Shown: in pieces, positions 25,529 to 33,260 of the stretch
Layout: the number at the start of each line of letters is the position of its first letter
Position numbering within the stretch: position 1 is the stretch's first letter
Origin: an uncultured Bacteroidales bacterium
GTDB taxonomy: Bacteria; Bacteroidota; Bacteroidia; Bacteroidales; Muribaculaceae
DNA: 39,979 nucleotides
Assembly (NCBI GenBank): GCA_947173955.1
Contig: CAMWHE010000018.1
Span: 1 to 39,979, forward strand
Direction of reading: 5' to 3'
The notes under the pieces: generated by a model
What the model saw: only the letters and a program-made list of their open reading frames with translations
Database searches by the model: none
Told to the model about the DNA's origin: nothing
Translations under genes and position numbers: made by a program

Positions 25529-25960
25529 ATGCTTAACACAACAACGCGTCGCTATCGCGACTTTATGACAGCCTGCCGGCGGGAAGCGCAGGCTTGGAAC
25601 GGGGATCACACGCCCACCGTCAACGATATTATCCGTCGGGTGATCAGTGGTGGAGCGCCCCGGTTCTACACAAGTTATGACACTGCCATCAGACGTGTGT
25701 GCCACTACCTTTCCGGAAAGAATACGCCTCCAGACTCCCTCAAAGGCCGAATGTGGCGTGACATTACAGAGCGAGTGGCAGTCAGACGGGAGGCTGACCC
25801 GACATTGTCTATAAGTCAAGCCGTAATCAATGTGCTTGATGAGGACGAAGCACCATCCTTCTATCTATCATTCTTCTCGGCAAGGAGCACATACTTTCGG
25901 GTCAGAGCTCTAAGGCGGTTATCAGGCGAACATCGAATCGGTCGGCGAAGACTTCTATAA
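25529..25960 (+). CDS. Unknown protein with two APxFYxS repeats
   Basis: I do not recognise this 143-aa protein. It is basic, has no signal peptide, and contains a duplicated unit: VNDIIRRVISGGAPRFYTSYDTAIRRV at about 33-59 and ISQAVINVLDEDEAPSFYLSFFSARSTYF at about 100-128 (each only partly alike). Both units share a helix, a short acidic or glycine turn, then AP(R/S)FY(T/L)S. Small proteins with this motif occur in Bacteroidota, sometimes near phage-like modules (from memory, not checked). I choose ATG 25529, downstream of the promoter at 25445-25476. The upstream in-frame start at 25445 would lie on the promoter. Confidence 0.65.
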   Translation: MLNTTTRRYRDFMTACRREAQAWNGDHTPTVNDIIRRVISGGAPRFYTSYDTAIRRVCHYLSGKNTPPDSLKGRMWRDITERVAVRREADPTLSISQAVINVLDEDEAPSFYLSFFSARSTYFRVRALRRLSGEHRIGRRRLL

Positions 25961-26035
25961 ATCCGGAATCCAACTTCACTTAAAACAACATTCAAACTAA
26001 AAACCAATAAGTAACTGTCGAAAATTAAGCAACTC

Positions 26036-26494
26036 ATGATCATCACATTATCTGCAAGCGCAATGCGTGCGCGCATCCAGTCGCTGATCGCCCTGAAGGC
26101 AGCTTTATCCGGCGACACTCTCAACGTACTGACTCCCGACAAAAATTTTGCTCTCAATCAGCAGTTCACATTTCACTTTCTCACAGCCATGTTGAAAATA
26201 TCGCCGGCCATGGCTGATTACGCAATCGATCCGACCGACTTACATGAGAATCCGGATGCTGAACTGATACTTCAGGTCGAGTTAAAGACCTGCGACGAAA
26301 TTGATCCTAAAATGGTGCGTGGACTGCTGGAGAACTACATCGTCATGATGACTCTGGCCTCTCTATCGGACAGCATTCTATCCGAATCCGAACAGAGAGC
26401 GCATATCGCGGACAGCGCTGAATATCTTAACCGGCTGACGGACGCACTGTCATCGACTGACTTTTCACATCTGCGCATATCCAGGACAATATAA
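26036..26494 (+). CDS. Unknown small alpha-helical protein
   Basis: I do not recognise this 152-aa protein. It looks soluble and mostly helical: a helix at about 5-25 (SASAMRARIQSLIALKAAL), a strand-like LILQVELKTCDEI near 77-89, then helices to the C-terminus. It follows the APxFYxS protein by 75 bp on the same strand and probably shares its promoter. It is convergent with btuB, 9 bp away. The pair resembles in architecture small two-gene units found beside Bacteroidota phage structural genes, but there is no other phage gene in the window, so this is weak. Confidence 0.6.
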   Translation: MIITLSASAMRARIQSLIALKAALSGDTLNVLTPDKNFALNQQFTFHFLTAMLKISPAMADYAIDPTDLHENPDAELILQVELKTCDEIDPKMVRGLLENYIVMMTLASLSDSILSESEQRAHIADSAEYLNRLTDALSSTDFSHLRISRTI

Positions 26495-26503
26495 CTGTTC
26501 ATC

Positions 26504-28552
26504 CTACCAGCGGGGAGATATACTGAGGAACACTTCGAAATTTATGCCGGGCATCGGGCGCGACAGTACCGAAAGATATTCTTCGTCAAACATATTGTTT
26601 ATGAGTACTTTCACAGCCATATCGGCGACCGGAATTTCTATTTTACGCTCTAAGGCAATATTGCTCATGAAGTATGACGGCAGCGAGCCGGAGATTGTGA
26701 TGTCGCTGCTCGACATTGTGTAGCGACGGCTATAGTGGCACCACTGGTATGTCAGACTCCACGGCCCGTAGCCTAACGTAGCCGTCAGGGAGGCCGAGTT
26801 ACGTGGTATGTAGGGCAGTTGCCGCCCTACCGATCTGTCGGCCGGCGACATCGGCTCGCCGACATTGACCGACGGCGTCCAGCTGTAATGAGAGTCCACC
26901 TTTACCTGCCACTTAGGCGCCGGGAGCCAGAATGCCGCGGCATTAAGTTCAAGTCCGTAAGCATGGACGGTTTTAACGTTTCGCGGTGAGAAGAAACCCT
27001 TGACCGTCGGAAGCCACAGGATCCAGTTATTTATGCGGGAATCGAACCACGTGGTAGATGCACTGAGCGTCAATTTTGACGACAACGTTTTTGCCCATGA
27101 TAGTCCGGCATCGTAACTCCACCCGTGCTCGCTTTTGAGCGACGGATTTCCTCCGGGCATAAAGTAGAGATCGTTGAGCGACGGATAGTGATAGTTGTGT
27201 GCGACGGATGCGTGTATCGAGAGGGTGCGGTCTGACGTCATCGTATAGTCGGCCATAAATGCCGGTATAGGAGCCGACCACGTATCGCGGTGTAGATCTT
27301 CACGCAACATGACGGACAGCCCCAGTCTACTGACCGGCTGCCACTTAACTGAGGCATCGAATGACAATTCAGCCTGTCCGACGTTATAAGCCGTTGAAAG
27401 CATATCTGCATCCGTCGCTGTCCGGTCGGAACTCTTGACGAAATGCTGCCGCAAGGTCAGGCCACCGGAAAATAGCCACCGGCGGTCAGCTGAAAACATC
27501 TCCGCCGAAACCTGCCCCAGCAGTGTCTGTACCCGCGAGCGGGAGCGCGTAAGCTGAGCCATAACTTCAGGCGAAAGCTCCCGCGAATAGTCATAGGCAA
27601 GCGAGGAGTATATGTAGCCACCACGCGCGGTCGTCCGCAACGACCCCGCGATATGCGTCCACGTAGCCACAGCACGCAGTGTCGTTTCATGTCTGACATT
27701 TTCAAATGCCCCTATCGAGGCATAGTCTGTTGTAAGCAACGGAAGCTCGCGACGGGAGCGGGTTGCCCATGCGCTGAAGGTCAGCCGATCGCGATTGCTC
27801 ATGTCGACTTTGACTTCCTGCATGGCATTAATGTCGCAGAACGCACCGCTTCGGTTTGTTTCGCGCGGATTGTACTGACTGATGATCTGGCCGTCAGGAT
27901 CCAATACATTTTCCTTTTTGTCGCGGTTTATGAAGTGGAAGTCATTAGCTGAAGATGCTACGGCAATACGCGTCGATGTTGATACTTTTTCACCTCCGTA
28001 GGATAGCTGCAGATATTCGTCAAAAGTCGAATAGCTCCCCACCCCCTGCGTATAGCGTGCTGAAAAGCCGCTCTCGCTGTCGGCTGCGATAGTAGAGAGC
28101 CGGATTGCGCCACCCAGTCCGCCGCTGTTCTCCGATAGCGACGACGATCCGTGAAGCAGATCGGCTCGATCCACGAAATTGGATGGGATGGTAGAAAAGT
28201 CCGTCATGCCGAGCATCGGGCTGTTGACCGGCAAGCCGTTCCAGCTGACTGTCGTATGGCTTGCCGACGTACCTCTGAACGAAACCGTCGATAGCGACGC
28301 GCGCCCATAGCTCTTGACAAATATCGCCGAATTGTAGGCCAGGACATCGGCCATAGATTGAGCCGGACTCATATGCAGGGCGGCCGAATCTATGCGTGTC
28401 AGCGTAACTCCGATTTCACGCAATGGGCGCCGCGCCTTTACTTCGACCTGTTCAAGGCTGCGCTCAAGGTCGCGCGCACCGGCCAGATGCGGACTACTGA
28501 TAGCAACTCCGGCTACGATTACTGTGACTATATGTTTCAACGCCCTGTCCAT
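26504..28552 (-). CDS. btuB: TonB-dependent outer-membrane receptor (BtuB-type corrinoid transporter)
   Basis: This outer-membrane 22-strand receptor imports a large cofactor-like ligand. The 682-aa protein has a signal peptide (about 1-26), a TonB box-like LEQVEVKA (33-40), a plug (MADVLAYNSAIFVKSYGRA, FRGTSASHTTVSWNGLPVNS, GGLGGAIRLST) and a barrel ending in LSISPRW. It lacks the N-terminal carboxypeptidase-like domain of SusC proteins. The gene overlaps by 16 bp with the upstream btuG-like gene. In Bacteroides, BtuB forms a complex with the surface beta-propeller BtuG that captures cobalamin, so the pairing supports a vitamin B12 function. An iron-complex receptor is the alternative. Confidence 0.85.
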   Translation of the reverse strand: MDRALKHIVTVIVAGVAISSPHLAGARDLERSLEQVEVKARRPLREIGVTLTRIDSAALHMSPAQSMADVLAYNSAIFVKSYGRASLSTVSFRGTSASHTTVSWNGLPVNSPMLGMTDFSTIPSNFVDRADLLHGSSSLSENSGGLGGAIRLSTIAADSESGFSARYTQGVGSYSTFDEYLQLSYGGEKVSTSTRIAVASSANDFHFINRDKKENVLDPDGQIISQYNPRETNRSGAFCDINAMQEVKVDMSNRDRLTFSAWATRSRRELPLLTTDYASIGAFENVRHETTLRAVATWTHIAGSLRTTARGGYIYSSLAYDYSRELSPEVMAQLTRSRSRVQTLLGQVSAEMFSADRRWLFSGGLTLRQHFVKSSDRTATDADMLSTAYNVGQAELSFDASVKWQPVSRLGLSVMLREDLHRDTWSAPIPAFMADYTMTSDRTLSIHASVAHNYHYPSLNDLYFMPGGNPSLKSEHGWSYDAGLSWAKTLSSKLTLSASTTWFDSRINNWILWLPTVKGFFSPRNVKTVHAYGLELNAAAFWLPAPKWQVKVDSHYSWTPSVNVGEPMSPADRSVGRQLPYIPRNSASLTATLGYGPWSLTYQWCHYSRRYTMSSSDITISGSLPSYFMSNIALERKIEIPVADMAVKVLINNMFDEEYLSVLSRPMPGINFEVFLSISPRW

Positions 28553-29613
28553 CCGAATGAAGAAGGATTGACTCCCACATAGAATTGATCGGTAAGCTGT
28601 CCGTCCGGAGTGTAGCGGTAGATTATCCCCGGCTGCTGATAGTCGATGGCATCCGCAAGATAGATCTCACCTGATGCGGGGTTGACATAGAGACTGAAAT
28701 AAAGCGTACCGCGCGAGGCTATTAACGGTGTCACAGGTAGCGACGTCTCGTCGACTGACATCTCCCATACATCGCCGTCAATCCAGTATAGAAGCCGCCC
28801 GGAGGGGTCGGTACAAAGTGACGATGGAGTAGCTGTGGGTCTGAATGTGTAGTCAGCCACAATCTCCATTGTCTCCGGATCGACACATTGCAGTCTCGCG
28901 TCACCCCGCTGTCCCGGATATGCTCCATCGCATAGAAGCCAGATTCGTCCCTTATAGTCAGCGACCATACTTCTGGGTTGAGGTGCGACAGTAAGTGTCG
29001 CGGTAATGCTGTCATCATCGGGATCGATGCGCAACAGGCGGTCCTGATAGCTCCAGCAGGCGACATAGACATACCCGCCGAGACTCAGCATCCGCTCCGT
29101 AGAACCGATTGCCGGCAGCATATCAGGTACGGTCATATAGCCGACGGTCGAATAATTGGACGGATTTACTATTATTATCGAATTGCTCCAAAGCTGGGTT
29201 ATATATGCCTTTGTAGGACTGATGATATGCATATACCTCGGCGAGGGGAGTCCGGTGATACGACCTTTCTCTAAAAAAGTACGGGTGTCGATTGCGAAGG
29301 CGACATGGGAATTATTGACTATTATCCAGGCGCGCGAGCCGTCGGGATCAATCGTTATTGACTGGACCACATCCCCGAGTTTCATGCCGTTGGCTTTCAG
29401 AAAAACCTCGTTATCGACATCCCTGGTCATCGGGTCATAAAAACTTAATGTTGCATTTCCATACTGAAAATTGCCCTCACAACCTATCAGCACACCATCT
29501 CCCGCATCAAACGCATGAAGGCCCTCGCCATGCTCCCATTTCATACACCCCGGTACCGATAGCATCGTGGCGCATATCATGGCAGTGGCTGAGAGCCTGC
29601 ATATCAGCTTCAT
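28537..29613 (-). CDS. btuG: Surface beta-propeller lipoprotein (BtuG-like, DUF5074/YncE family)
   Basis: This is a 358-aa lipoprotein with lipobox VPGC (Cys23) and a mature part made of about seven repeats of a beta-propeller, as in BtuG (cobalamin-binding partner of BtuB). Landmarks include VLIGCEGNFQYGNATLSFYD, ANGMKLGDVVQSITI, SHVAFAIDTRTF, PSPRYMHIISPTKAYITQLW, and DPSGRLLYWIDGDVWEMS, which closely fit that family from memory. It is translated just before btuB with a 16-bp overlap, matching the BtuG-BtuB pairing. BtuG binds cobalamin very tightly at the cell surface and passes it to BtuB; this role is inferred here. Confidence 0.85.
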   Translation of the reverse strand: MKLICRLSATAMICATMLSVPGCMKWEHGEGLHAFDAGDGVLIGCEGNFQYGNATLSFYDPMTRDVDNEVFLKANGMKLGDVVQSITIDPDGSRAWIIVNNSHVAFAIDTRTFLEKGRITGLPSPRYMHIISPTKAYITQLWSNSIIIVNPSNYSTVGYMTVPDMLPAIGSTERMLSLGGYVYVACWSYQDRLLRIDPDDDSITATLTVAPQPRSMVADYKGRIWLLCDGAYPGQRGDARLQCVDPETMEIVADYTFRPTATPSSLCTDPSGRLLYWIDGDVWEMSVDETSLPVTPLIASRGTLYFSLYVNPASGEIYLADAIDYQQPGIIYRYTPDGQLTDQFYVGVNPSSFGWTGR

Positions 29614-29625
29614 GAGAGCCGTAGT

Positions 29626-30057
29626 TTACTGTATTTGATCAAAAGCCTGTTCCACCTGTTCGGGCGTAAAGTAGACATCGACCTTCCCATCGACAAACTT
29701 ACGCCGGTAGATGAACCCGGCCTTGGCCTTGAGCATGGCCTGCGCCACACCATCATAGTCCTTCAGGATAGCTTTCAACCCTTTCCGCGCCTGAGGACGG
29801 CTCACAACCGGAGTCTCCGGATCGGCCAGCATCTCCTCCCCGGCCATTTCCGGCCAGAAATTATAGGTCAGCACCACGGTATCGGCCGACAGTGTCAGCC
29901 CGTCACAGTGGCCACCCATGCCGTTATCCTGTCCGACAAGATTAATGTTGGCATTCCCGAGAGCCTGCAGGAGCCGGGCATTTTCAGTACACCCGGTAAC
30001 CATAAACCCCATAAAGACTACCATGATCAGGATAGTCAAGCCGTTCAGACATCTCAT
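29626..30057 (-). CDS. Small lipoprotein of unknown function
   Basis: This is a 143-aa protein with a lipoprotein signal (lipobox VTGC, Cys22 from ATG 30057). The mature part has no family I recognise. Its C-terminal half is a run of charged helices (ARKGLKAILKDYDGVAQAML, FTPEQVEQAFDQI). The ATG overlaps the ettA stop codon as TGATG; an in-frame GTG one codon upstream is possible. It lies between ettA and the btuG-like gene (12 bp gap), so it could be an accessory of corrinoid uptake or simply share the operon. Its coding region contains a B12-box-like GCCACTGTGA on the message strand, which I judged to be chance. Confidence 0.7.
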   Translation of the reverse strand: MRCLNGLTILIMVVFMGFMVTGCTENARLLQALGNANINLVGQDNGMGGHCDGLTLSADTVVLTYNFWPEMAGEEMLADPETPVVSRPQARKGLKAILKDYDGVAQAMLKAKAGFIYRRKFVDGKVDVYFTPEQVEQAFDQIQ

Positions 30058-31727
30058 CACTCCATCAGTTTGCGGTAGCGGCGGCGCGGCGGCTCCTTGC
30101 CTCCGTTGTGCTCCTTCTTGAACTCCTCATAGTCGCTGTACGATCCTTCGTAGAAGACGACATTCCCATCTCCCTCAAACGAGAGGATATGCGTGCAGAT
30201 TCTGTCAAGGAACCAGCGGTCGTGACTTACTACCACCGCACATCCGGCGAAGTCGTCGAGGCCTTCCTCAAGGGCGCGGAGAGTATTGACATCGATATCA
30301 TTGGTCGGCTCGTCGAGAAGAAGCACGTTGCCCTCCTCTTTCAGCGCCATAGCCAGATGCAGACGGTTGCGTTCGCCGCCCGAGAGGACGCCGATCTTCT
30401 TCTCCTGGTCAGCACCGGCGAAATTGAATTTCGACAGGTAAGCGCGGGCGTTGACATCGCGGCCGCCCATACGGAATGACTCGACTCCCTGCGAGATTAC
30501 CTCATAGACACTGCGTTCCGGCAACAGATCGTGATGTCGCTGGTCAACATAGGCTATCTTGACGGTCTCACCGACATCGAATGTGCCGGCGTCGGGGGTC
30601 TCCTGCCCCATGATCAGGCGGAAAAGCGTGGTCTTACCGGCTCCGTTCGGTCCGATTACGCCCACAATGCCGTTGGGGGGCAGTGTAAAGTTGAGATCCT
30701 TGAAGAGTTGCTTCTTGCCGTAGGCTTTAGCCAGGCCGGAAGCCTCTATCACCTTGTTGCCCAGGCGCGGACCGTTGGGGATAAATATCTCCAGCTTCTC
30801 TTCCTTCTGTTTCTGATCCTCGTTGAGCAGGCGGTCATAGCTCGACAGACGCGCCTTACCCTTGGCCTGACGAGCCTTAGGCGCCATGCGCACCCATTCA
30901 AGCTCGCGTTCAAGCGTCTTGCGGCGCTTGCTTGCCTGCTTCTCTTCCTGCGCCATGCGCTTGGTCTTCTGCTCGAGCCATGATGAATAGTTACCCTTCC
31001 ATGGTATACCCTCGCCGCGGTCGAGCTCAAGGATCCATCCCGCCACATGGTCAAGGAAGTAGCGGTCGTGAGTAATGGCTATTACAGTGCCGGGATATTG
31101 CTGCAGATGCTGCTCCAGCCAGTCGATCGATTCAGCGTCAAGATGGTTGGTCGGCTCGTCGAGAAGCAGCACATCAGGCTGCTGCAGGAGCAGACGGCAG
31201 AGAGCCACACGGCGGCGTTCGCCGCCGGAAAGGGTCGAGATCTTCTGATCGTCGGGCGGACACTGCAGGGCGTCCATAGCCCTCTCGAGCTTGGAGTCGA
31301 TATTCCAGGCGTCTGCTGCATCGAGCTTATCCTGCAGCTCGGCCTGACGGGCGAGCAGAGCGTCGAAGTCGGCATCCGGATCAGCAAACGCCTCATTGAC
31401 CTTGTCAAACTCAGCCAGCAGATCCATTATCGGCTGCACACCTTCGCGGACAACCTCAATCACCGTCTTGTCCGGATCAAGCTGAGGCTCCTGCTCCAGA
31501 TAGCCCACACTGTAGCCCGGAGCCCAGACTACCTCGCCCTGATAGCTCTTGTCAATCCCTGCGATAATCTTGAGCAGCGATGACTTACCCGAGCCGTTCA
31601 GACCGATGATGCCTATCTTGGCGCCATAGAAAAATGACAGATATATATTCTTTAAAACTTGCTTCTGTGGAGGGTATATCTTTGATACACCTACCATTGA
31701 GAAAATAACTTTCTTATCGTCAGCCAT
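30057..31727 (-). CDS. ettA: Energy-dependent translational throttle protein, ABC-F family
   Basis: EttA binds the ribosomal E site and gates the first elongation step according to ATP level. The 556-aa length is the EttA standard. There are two ABC domains in one chain: Walker A GLNGSGKS and GPNGAGKT, signature LSGGERRRVALCRLLL and LSGGERNRLHLAMAL, Walker B VLLLDEPTNHLD and VLLLDEPTNDID. The arm and linker region between the domains has KTKRMAQEEKQASKRRKTLERELEW (partly shown). No membrane segments are present, as expected for ABC-F. It follows def by 21 bp and is coupled to the small lipoprotein gene by an overlap. Confidence 0.96.
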   Translation of the reverse strand: MADDKKVIFSMVGVSKIYPPQKQVLKNIYLSFFYGAKIGIIGLNGSGKSSLLKIIAGIDKSYQGEVVWAPGYSVGYLEQEPQLDPDKTVIEVVREGVQPIMDLLAEFDKVNEAFADPDADFDALLARQAELQDKLDAADAWNIDSKLERAMDALQCPPDDQKISTLSGGERRRVALCRLLLQQPDVLLLDEPTNHLDAESIDWLEQHLQQYPGTVIAITHDRYFLDHVAGWILELDRGEGIPWKGNYSSWLEQKTKRMAQEEKQASKRRKTLERELEWVRMAPKARQAKGKARLSSYDRLLNEDQKQKEEKLEIFIPNGPRLGNKVIEASGLAKAYGKKQLFKDLNFTLPPNGIVGVIGPNGAGKTTLFRLIMGQETPDAGTFDVGETVKIAYVDQRHHDLLPERSVYEVISQGVESFRMGGRDVNARAYLSKFNFAGADQEKKIGVLSGGERNRLHLAMALKEEGNVLLLDEPTNDIDVNTLRALEEGLDDFAGCAVVVSHDRWFLDRICTHILSFEGDGNVVFYEGSYSDYEEFKKEHNGGKEPPRRRYRKLME

Positions 31728-31748
31728 AACTTGATAATGATGGATTTC

Positions 31749-32315
31749 TTACTTCTTGCGGCGCGGTGCGGCCTTGACGGGATAGTCGCAGCGGATCCGG
31801 CCCTCGATTATATTGTTGAGCTTGCCGCGGATAAGCTGGCGGCGGATAGCGCTGACATGATCGATATAGACATGACCGTCCAGATGGTCACACTCATGCT
31901 GCACGATACGCGCCAGGAAGCCCGACATCTCCTCCGAATGCTCCTGTCCGTCGAGGTCGTCCCATGTCAGCTTGATATGCTCCACACGCTTGACATCCTC
32001 CGACAGTCCCGGCAGACTCAGACACCCCTCCGAACGGCTTATCGGGTCGCCGTCGAGCACCTCGACCTCCGGATTGATAAGCACAAGCTTGCGCCCCTCG
32101 CACTCCGGGAACGCGTCACCCACCGGACTGGCATCAATCACCACAAGACGGATGCTCTTGCCTATCTGCGGCGCGGCAAGCCCCACACCCTCCGAGGCAT
32201 ACATCGTTTCAAACATATCTTCGACCAGCTTCGGAAGCGTCGGGTCATTCAGATCTACATCGGCAGCCTCAGCGCGGAGCACCGGATGGCCATAGAGATA
32301 GACAGGAAGTTTCAT
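31749..32315 (-). CDS. def: Peptide deformylase
   Basis: This enzyme removes the formyl group from the N-terminal methionine of nascent proteins. All three family motifs are intact: GVGLAAPQIG (motif 1), EGCLSLPG (motif 2 with the metal-binding Cys) and QHECDHLDG (motif 3 with the HExxH histidines and catalytic Glu). The 188-aa length is normal, with a basic C-terminal tail (APRRKK). It starts with an ATGA overlap to ruvX and is followed by ettA, so three translation or genome-maintenance genes are grouped here. Confidence 0.97.
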   Translation of the reverse strand: MKLPVYLYGHPVLRAEAADVDLNDPTLPKLVEDMFETMYASEGVGLAAPQIGKSIRLVVIDASPVGDAFPECEGRKLVLINPEVEVLDGDPISRSEGCLSLPGLSEDVKRVEHIKLTWDDLDGQEHSEEMSGFLARIVQHECDHLDGHVYIDHVSAIRRQLIRGKLNNIIEGRIRCDYPVKAAPRRKK

Positions 32316-32737
32316 GACTTATATGAAATACTTTGTAAATAATCATTTAAAATAATTGTGGCCGAGATCTCGTCTACGATAGCCTTATCGCGGCGGTCGC
32401 TCTTCTTCATTCCGCCGGCCAGCATGGCCTGATGAGCCAATACCGACGTAAAGCGCTCATCATAGAATACGAACTCGATTCCGGCCGGGAGCTCCTTGCG
32501 CAGCTTCTCGATCGCCGGGCGGATATATCGCATCGACTCCGACTCATTGCCGCGCATATCCGTAGGATACCCTACGATTATCGCGTCGACAGGCTCGCGC
32601 GACACATAGTCCTTCAAAAACGTGCCCAGCTCATGCGAGCGGACCGTAGTCAGACCCGTAGCGACAATACGCAGAGTGTCGGTCACGGCGATACCCGTGC
32701 GCCGGCGTCCATAATCGATTGCAAGCAAACGTCCCAT
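32312..32737 (-). CDS. ruvX: Holliday junction resolvase-like protein RuvX/YqgF
   Basis: This is a small RNase H-fold nuclease (putative Holliday junction resolvase; also linked to pre-16S rRNA maturation). The protein starts with the family motif MGRLLAIDYGRRRTGIAVTD (Asp in AIDYG is catalytic), contains IIVGYPTDMRGNES, and ends with FYDERFTSVLAHQAML and KKSDRRDKAIVDEISATIIL, carrying the second Glu and Asp of the site. I choose ATG 32737 (141 aa), not 32794, because a complete promoter occupies the upstream stretch (32746-32776). It is the first gene of the run to btuB. Confidence 0.95.
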   Translation of the reverse strand: MGRLLAIDYGRRRTGIAVTDTLRIVATGLTTVRSHELGTFLKDYVSREPVDAIIVGYPTDMRGNESESMRYIRPAIEKLRKELPAGIEFVFYDERFTSVLAHQAMLAGGMKKSDRRDKAIVDEISATIILNDYLQSISYKS

Positions 32738-32745
32738 ATACCCCA

Positions 32746-32776
32746 CAAAGATAGCAAACCTCTCCGACTTATGCAA
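32746..32776 (-). promoter_or_regulatory. -33/-7 promoter of the ruvX-btuB operon
   Basis: On the minus strand TTG (32776-32774), 20 nt, then TATCTTTG (32753-32746). The leader before ATG 32737 is only a few nucleotides. It fixes the ruvX start. I see no other clear promoter before btuB. Confidence 0.7.
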
Positions 32777-32836
32777 CCGCCCCACCCCATCCACGCCCCA
32801 AAGCGGATAAAAAGAAGAAAAATAAACGCAAAAAAA

Positions 32837-32868
32837 TTTGCATACATCACAAAAACGCCCTACCTTTG
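32837..32868 (+). promoter_or_regulatory. -33/-7 promoter of tRNA-Lys
   Basis: TTTG (32837-32840), 20 nt, then TACCTTTG (32861-32868). This is a textbook Bacteroidota promoter 47 nt upstream of the tRNA. Confidence 0.8.
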
Positions 32869-32915
32869 CATCGCAAAAGTAGGAAAGCCCTCGCGGGAAC
32901 TACTTACAGCGCAAT

Positions 32916-32988
32916 GACTCCGTAGCTCAGTTGGTAGAGCAACTGACTCTTAATCAGTGGGTCGAGAGTTCGAGCCTCTCCGGGGTCA
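32916..32988 (+). tRNA. tRNA-Lys (anticodon CTT)
   Basis: The acceptor stem is GACTCCG/CGGGGTC, the D-arm contains GCTCAGTTGGTAGAGC, the anticodon stem ACTGA/TCAGT encloses the loop CTCTTAA with anticodon CTT, and the T-arm is GAGAG-TTCGAGC-CTCTC. The discriminator is A, and the CCA end is not encoded. It reads AAG. It lies at the left border of the AT-rich island. Confidence 0.95.
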
Positions 32989-32992
32989 CAAC

Positions 32993-33028
32993 AAAAGAGT
33001 TGAAATCTGACGATTTCAGCTCTTTTTT
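32993..33028 (+). terminator. Terminator of tRNA-Lys
   Basis: An AT-rich 15-bp stem (32993-33007 with 33012-33026, one G-T pair) and a TGAC loop end in a run of T. It lies 4 nt after the tRNA. Confidence 0.85.
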
Positions 33029-33072
33029 CATTTTTCCCCGCCACCAGTTTAGCAAATCTTCAAAATTCTAAT

Positions 33073-33080
33073 TATATTTG
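33073..33080 (+). promoter_or_regulatory. -7 element for the res-mod-AIPR operon
   Basis: TATATTTG matches TAnnTTTG, 24 nt before the ATG at 33105. No good TTG is seen at -33. It is the only -7 match I see before the small HTH-like gene and res. Confidence 0.5.
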
Positions 33081-33104
33081 CATATAACATCAAAGAATTA
33101 TTCC

Positions 33105-33254
33105 ATGTCAACAAACAGTATAGATACAGAAATCGAGCGCATAAACAGGTTGAAAGTAGTTTTAGTTGAAAAATGGAAGGCTAATAACTGGCTCGCTTCT
33201 GAGTTAGGTGTAAGTGTTGATGATTTGATAAATAGTAAAGTAGTAGATCTCTAG
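33105..33254 (+). CDS. 49-aa HTH-like remnant or mini-regulator
   Basis: This short gene starts 24 nt after a promoter motif and ends 6 nt before res. The protein begins STNSIDTEIERINRLKVVLV and continues EKWKANNWLASELG, then VSVDDLINSKVVDL. From memory, the first part matches the N-terminal helices of small Bacteroidota XRE-type (Cro/CI) regulators that often precede restriction-modification genes. Those proteins are about 65-75 aa and carry a DPATVSKW-type recognition helix after LAEQLG. Here the sequence jumps from the second helix directly to the C-terminal 'VDVKDLL'-like end, as if an in-frame internal deletion of about 25-30 codons removed the recognition helix. It could still dimerise, act as a leader peptide, or be dead. 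The similarity must be checked by search. Confidence 0.6.
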   Translation: MSTNSIDTEIERINRLKVVLVEKWKANNWLASELGVSVDDLINSKVVDL

Positions 33255-33260
33255 AGTATT

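Noticed and set aside
29903-29912. B12-box-like GCCACTGTGA (minus strand), with a GGGAA word further upstream, in the region before btuG: possible cobalamin riboswitch.
   Set aside because: It lies within an intact lipoprotein gene with clear signal peptide, and the other conserved riboswitch words (GGTGAAA-type) are not visible at the right distance. A covariance search would settle it.
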